Source of the DNA: Pempheris klunzingeri | Taxonomy: Eukaryota; Chordata; Actinopteri; Acropomatiformes; Pempheridae | Assembly: GCF_042242105.1 (NCBI RefSeq) | Contig: NC_092014.1 | Coordinates: forward strand, 8,555,374-8,619,373 | Direction: 5' to 3' | Length of the DNA: 64,000 bases | Shown: piece by piece, positions 59,996 through 64,000 of the stretch | Layout: each line of letters starts with the position of its first letter | Position numbering within the stretch: the first letter of the stretch is position 1 | The notes under the pieces: generated by a model | Told to the model about the DNA's origin: nothing | Database searches by the model: none | The model's input: the letters and a program-made list of their open reading frames with translations, nothing else | Made by a program: the position numbers and the translations under genes

Positions 59996-61837
59996 AGTGA
60001 TCTGTAAATTAAATAGCTAATTACCTTAATTTTATTATTTTTCTTTGATTTGAAATTTGCATACAAAGAAAAACAGATGAGACAATACTTGAGTTAAAAA
60101 CAAGACTATAAACAGTAAAAGAACTTTTTTTTTTATCAAAATGGAAGCATTAAGATTTTAAATGAGAGAAATAATTCGTGTGTTACAGGTTTTGAAGTTA
60201 ACAGATGCAAGTAAATCTAAAATACCAGCCTGGCTTCAAGTCTCTTCCTGCTCTGTTCACAATTTAACTCTCCTCCACTTGCCAAATCTGTACTGGTGGA
60301 CACATCTCTACATTGCACAGTTTATACCTTCAAATTGCCCAACCGTACTTGTAACACTTCTCAGGGTTGTCAGATTATGTTGGAATAACAGTGTATAGTC
60401 TACAGTATGTATTATGTTTGGTATATTAAGTTTTTATGGATTAATTGCAGTTGCTGTTATATCTATTGTGTGATATAAAATTGGATCAGCCACCCCAAAA
60501 TATTAAGCATTCTGCTATTAGTTATGCATTTCAGAAATAATGTTAACTGTTCATTATGGACCAAAGAGCTCTTCTTTTTGATGTACAATGAACTTTTTTA
60601 TCATTGTACATCATGGAAATTTTTTTAACCTTTTTCTTACATTAGCGGTGTTGTAAGAGGTTCAGCCGCAGTTAACAAAAGAAAGGGAAAACTATACTGA
60701 GGGGGCAGTAATGCATTAATGTCATCAAGCATGCTATTATGCTTGTGTAACTCAAGTTATTTAGCAGGCTCCAAGTTAGGTTTCTTATATAACTTTTGTT
60801 ATTAGCTAATTTGTCATATCATAATGACAATGTTATGAATTTTGTTATGTAAATGACATCACGTTGAACGAAGAGGAAAGGACGTTCATTAGGTTTAATA
60901 CTGACATTTACTCAAATTTGATTCATTACATCAGACCAATGGAAGACAGTCAAATCACTGCTGTGTCGTCTAAATGAATCCACACATAAGGGCACATACA
61001 AGCTGAGATACTTGCAGCTTGTCTTACAACTTCTCTTCTCTACTCAGAGTGAACACATTCTGGATGAGAGCAATGATTTTGTTCATAACAGTTGCATAAC
61101 TCGGTGCTTCTCTCATATTCTGACCAGAGTAACTCGCACTGAACGGAGTCCAGGAAACACTGCAGTTGCATTCCTCCATGTGGACTCATTTTATTTGGCA
61201 CATCCAGGCCCAGCTGACCCAGACTGAAGTTGCAGGCATCCGTAACCTCTCTCTTTGCCTCAGTCAAAAGCCTCAGGGAAACATCCAGAAGGCTTCCTAG
61301 AAAGCGGTGGTGGCCTTTTTATTTTGCTTCTGGACACAGGAGTCGGTTGATATGCAGCTCACAGAGTGGGGTAGAGTAGAAAAGCCCCTATATCACAAAA
61401 AGCTTATACGTTATACTGTCAGGTTTTTTTTTCTCTATTCATTTTGGAAGACATTTTTTTTAGAAGACTAATTCTTTGGTATTTTGCCATTATCAGATAG
61501 TGACAGAATAGATACAGACAGGAAACATGACATGCATTAAAAATCCCTGTCTGGAACTGATGTGGGAACAATATGGCCACATGGAAAGCATCCTAGCCGC
61601 AACTTCAGGACACTGCACAAGAACATTTTACACTTTACAACAAGTGTTTTACAACACTCATAACTTCATTGTTGTGTGTGTTGACCAGTCAGCAGAGTGA
61701 CTGTGTGTTTCATATGTTGTGCTCCCTTGTTTTTCTTTTTTTCTGTATTGTGCTTAATGTGATATTTGTTGCATTAATGAGTTAATACTTTCATCCTGAG
61801 CACATCCTAATGATTTATATGTTTATTTATAGATATA

Positions 61838-61885
61838 GATAGATAGATGGATAGATAGATCTATCTATATATACATATAGATATT
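61838..61885. repeat. GATA/TATC microsatellite
   Basis: ATAGATAG units change to ATCTATCT, giving an inverted, hairpin-capable tetranucleotide tract. Confidence 0.9.
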
Positions 61886-63930
61886 AATTGATCAGTATCG
61901 GTCAAATAAAAACTGTTTTGTCCACTGTAGCTGCGCCGCTGCCCACTTTCATTCTTATAAGCTTTTCAACTTTTTCAACAAGCATTTGGATCAAGTGGGT
62001 TATGAAAATAAAGTAGGCCGAATATTTCAGTGCGTCAGATACATGTTTAATCAACCTTTTAGGTATAGGATTGGGTTCTGTATCAGCAGATACCCAGTGT
62101 TGAAAGATGTGAATCGGGACCCGGTCAAAAAAGCTTGATCATGGTGTCTCTAGAAGGTAAAGCCACACATAACATGTCAGGCAAATAAAAATGCCTTATT
62201 TCAAAACACAGCAAATGATGGTCTCCATGTATTAGTTTCTTACTGAATCAAGCATTGAATCTCCTTTTTAGTTTACAGTAAGTGTTTTATGAATATCATC
62301 ATAAGTGTTTTGTATTTTTTTACTGTTTTGACTTTTGAATTATAGTTTACATTCAGTTTTGAAAGCCTTGTACCATGTCTAAAAATAATCTTGTCACGGT
62401 CAGTACCTAACTTCTCGCACCACATCTGGAAACAACCACTGGTTGCTTCATGCAACATTGTTACACAATGAACTTTTCAACTTGAGCTCTGCGCTTCATT
62501 GCAAATAAATCCTATGTAAGAATCCTGAATTGTGAGGATTTCAGTCTGTTGTCCATCTTTTTCTGTCTCACGGTTATCAGATATCCAACAGCTGGATAGC
62601 TTGTCTGGGCATCTGCTCATTTCCCAGAACCCAATGTCCATATCCAGTTTTGTTTACGTCGACTTAGAAATCCTATTCTCTCCTCACAGGCCAGCTCTTT
62701 GGCACTGCTGCGGAGCCTAGTGGACCTAATTATGTTTGTAGGCAGCTGCTCAAAACCAGCAGCTCCATTTCTCATATTAGAACACCTTTATCTGTGTTTG
62801 ACCTGGTGTGGAGCAAATTATACCCAACGGGACAGATATAAGCTATCCACTATTGGAGGATTTGTGCAGTGTTGATTTAAGGTTGAGAATTTAAACAGTT
62901 GAACATATGGATTGGGTTATAGGGATGGCAGGGAATAGCTCTAGCAGCCCTACTGGTATAGACTAAGGCTTTTGTGGTCAGAAAGAGATTGTATCCAGAG
63001 GTGACAGGTGTTTCAAGCTTAACATTGTGCTACTGAAATCACATTTTACCTTTTGCTTATCTCACTCCGTGTGTTCAGTTGGCTCTTATTTTGTCAATAC
63101 GCAAATCACCAAAAAGAAGGAATGTAAGTTTTATTTACTTTTCTGCTTTGATAGCATCACCTACATTATGGTTATTCAGGGGGTGAATTTTTGGCGTCCT
63201 GTATAAGTGATCTGTGTTCTCTGAAGCAAATAGCATCTCGCCAGTTCTAATTAAACTCATTCATATCATACCAGTAATGAAACATAACCGATACGAATCA
63301 GGGCCGCCACTCCATGAATGAAGAAGATTGTGAAAAATAAGGTGTGTCAGATTCAGTTGGCTACAGCTGTAAAGTCAGTGTTTTTAAATATCTAACCAAC
63401 ATTTAGATACATACAAGTATTTTATCCGATTTGGAATCAGTGGATGTCTAATGCAAATGCATTAGAATTGTGTAATGGAATAAAAAACATGATCAGACAT
63501 CCCTATTCCATGCACAAAAAGTGAGAAGAACTCAAGTTTCTGCTTTAAATTCGCAAAGCTGCACCGTGATGGTAATGCTATTAGCTGCGCACTGGTTTGC
63601 CAGCAGCTGCCCCCTGTTCACATACAATGAGACAGAGGAAGAAATGACGCATCTGTGGCGGTGACTCACTGTTACATGCTGATGCAGGTGTTGTATGTTG
63701 TGCCAGGTTGTTAAATTGTTCTCTTGTAGTTTCTTTGGCAAAACCATTGAAGAGCTGGCATATTCTGTCTGGGCTTTGGAGAATGAACTGAAATCCCTGC
63801 ATCCTTATCTCATTTCTGCGGCCCTCCCGCTTTCTCCTCTCATATTCCAGACGGCCCCATGGCCTGTTAACTCTTCGATGACCTCTGAGATTTCTGCACT
63901 GACAGCTCTTTTTCCCTCTTTGTTCACAGA

Positions 63931-64000
63931 AAGAATCGACCCTTAGAGTGGGATCTGGAGTGGAGAAGACCAATTGTGGCCTGAACAAAGACAGACAGAG
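63931..64000 (+). other. fbxw7: Possible second 5' exon of fbxw7, cut by window end
   Basis: A strong polypyrimidine tract (CTCTTTTTCCCTCTTTG) and TTCACAG precede this point, and the next 70 bases are purine-rich. This looks like an exon start. No ATG occurs in these bases, so it would be untranslated here. The coding part of fbxw7 would lie beyond the window. Confidence 0.35.

Larger units (their letters stand above)
44849..63930 (+). other. fbxw7: Long non-coding stretch, probable fbxw7 intron 1
   Basis: About 19 kb with no recognisable coding exon. I looked for FBXW7 N-terminal, F-box and WD40 signatures and saw none. It contains a 22-bp tandem repeat at a LINE tail (48999-49061), a (TG)n run (51402-51440), a Tc1-derived MITE (58356-58676) and a GATA-type run (61838-61862). 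Alternative fbxw7 first exons could exist here unseen. Confidence 0.55.

Overview
This window looks like nuclear DNA of a ray-finned fish, probably a spiny-rayed (percomorph) teleost. Small exons sit in AT-rich introns of moderate length. CA/TG microsatellites are dense. The mobile elements (L2-type LINE pieces, Tc1/mariner remnants, nested hAT elements with BED fingers, short dispersed repeats) are of kinds typical of teleosts. The exon-intron structures below were assembled by hand from reading frame, GT/AG sites and phase matching. No alignment was run, and family identities rest on recalled protein sequences.

Layout. 0-2 kb: an antisense Tc1 remnant, then what appears to be the last coding exon of an unidentified plus-strand gene. 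4.1-21 kb: marchf1 (+), a membrane RING-CH E3 ubiquitin ligase, with six constitutive coding exons and one 819-bp phase-matched cassette exon just before the RING-CH domain. Its 10-kb first intron holds two opposed L2-type LINE fragments. 21.4-22.5 kb: a hAT element with a perfect 8-bp target-site duplication and a second hAT nested inside it. 23.5-25.9 kb: tma16 (-), seven exons, convergent with marchf1. 26-30 kb: spacer with a doubtful small ORF, a Tc1 remnant and a dispersed fish repeat. 30.2-35.9 kb: tmem154 (+), eight exons. 36-44 kb: spacer or long 3' UTR with repeats. 44.3-64 kb: a GC-richer 5' UTR-like exon followed by about 19 kb of non-coding, intron-like sequence, ending at a second possible exon at 63931. 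This is best explained as the 5' end of fbxw7 (+), because FBXW7 lies next to and downstream of TMEM154, in the same orientation, in human.

The genes do not form a functional unit. The window joins two pairs that are adjacent in other vertebrates as I recall them: MARCHF1/TMA16 (convergent) and TMEM154/FBXW7 (tandem). In human these pairs lie on the same chromosome arm but roughly 10 Mb apart. I found no novel defence-like or operon-like system. The most interesting local biology is the marchf1 cassette exon. Its last codons rebuild the first zinc-binding cysteine of the RING-CH domain, and it is bordered by UG-repeat tracts. Also notable is the tmem154 ectodomain, built from a run of symmetric phase-1 exons.
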